A stretch of 39,930 bases of DNA from positions 38,015-77,944 of the forward strand of contig DFFM01000040.1 of the NCBI GenBank assembly GCA_002369515.1, read 5' to 3'. Of this stretch, positions 39,909 through 39,930 are shown one piece after another. The DNA is from Prevotella sp. UBA3776 (GTDB lineage: Bacteria; Bacteroidota; Bacteroidia; Bacteroidales; Bacteroidaceae). Under the pieces are notes generated by a model, which saw only the letters and a list, made by a program, of their open reading frames with translations, did not search any database and had not been told where the DNA came from. Both the position numbers and the translations under genes were made by a program. How positions within the stretch are numbered: the first letter of the stretch is position 1; each line of letters opens with the position of its first letter.

Positions 39909-39930
39909 AATATCTCCCGACAATACACGC
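39909..39930 (-). repeat. partial copy of the TGTCGGGAGATAT repeat at the window edge
   Basis: ATATCTCCCGAC (39909-39920) is the reverse orientation of the CGTCGGGAGAT units at 20089-20151 and of the left flank ATATCTCCCGACG at 20042-20052. It is cut by the window end, so the full element cannot be seen. The rest of 39813-39908 shows nothing recognisable. Confidence 0.5.

Overview
The window looks like a chromosomal segment of a Prevotellaceae/Bacteroidales bacterium (Prevotella sensu lato). Three things support this. Most transcription starts carry the Bacteroidetes promoter pattern (TTTG, about 19-22 nt, TAnnTTTG) and there are no Shine-Dalgarno sites. The gene content is typical of the group: an S46 dipeptidyl-peptidase, DUF2851, an SpmA-SpmB fusion, and secreted proteins ending in a type-IX-like sorting tail. 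The proteins resemble Prevotella/Bacteroides families. The assignment comes from reading the sequence, not from a database search.

Layout. 1-5056: a DUF4380-type protein cut by the window edge, a VanX-like lipoprotein, a small secreted protein, a PagL-like lipid A deacylase and an LD-carboxypeptidase. 5057-5407: a 188-nt nested palindrome, then a 21-nt tandem repeat. 5387-15318 (minus strand): a THUMP-like methyltransferase, a second VanX-like dipeptidase, DPP7, a polysaccharide flippase, an SpmAB fusion, an exported triple-HMA protein and a DEAD-box helicase. 15319-15914: a long repeat hairpin and tRNA-Val(CAC). 16038-19968 (minus): a GH51 arabinofuranosidase and an M16 peptidase. 20249-26701 (plus): a PfkB sugar kinase, then a compact run of flavodiiron protein, DUF2851, acyl-CoA thioesterase, dprA and dusB. 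27066-39812 (plus): a secreted-protein island with a multidomain binding protein, a 63-aa peptide, an M6 metalloprotease and two endonuclease I paralogues.

The genes fit a gut or oral saccharolytic and proteolytic lifestyle: murein-peptide and protein scavenging (two M15D enzymes, S66, S46, M16, M6), extracellular DNA degradation (two nucleases), arabinan breakdown (GH51) and O2/NO defence (flavodiiron protein).

The main unexplained signal is non-coding. At least nine gene borders carry short imperfect tandem arrays with units of 8-10 nt (or about 19-21 nt). Several are followed by an inverted complementary array that makes a hairpin of 60-250 nt. Nearly every locus has its own unit sequence, but the architecture is the same. 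In at least four cases the array starts inside the last codons of a gene, so a repeat unit supplies the stop codon. In one case an array in perfect 9-nt register joins one gene's stop to the next gene's start. The second signal is a set of modules shared among four otherwise unrelated secreted proteins, together with a small acidic peptide gene placed between two of them.
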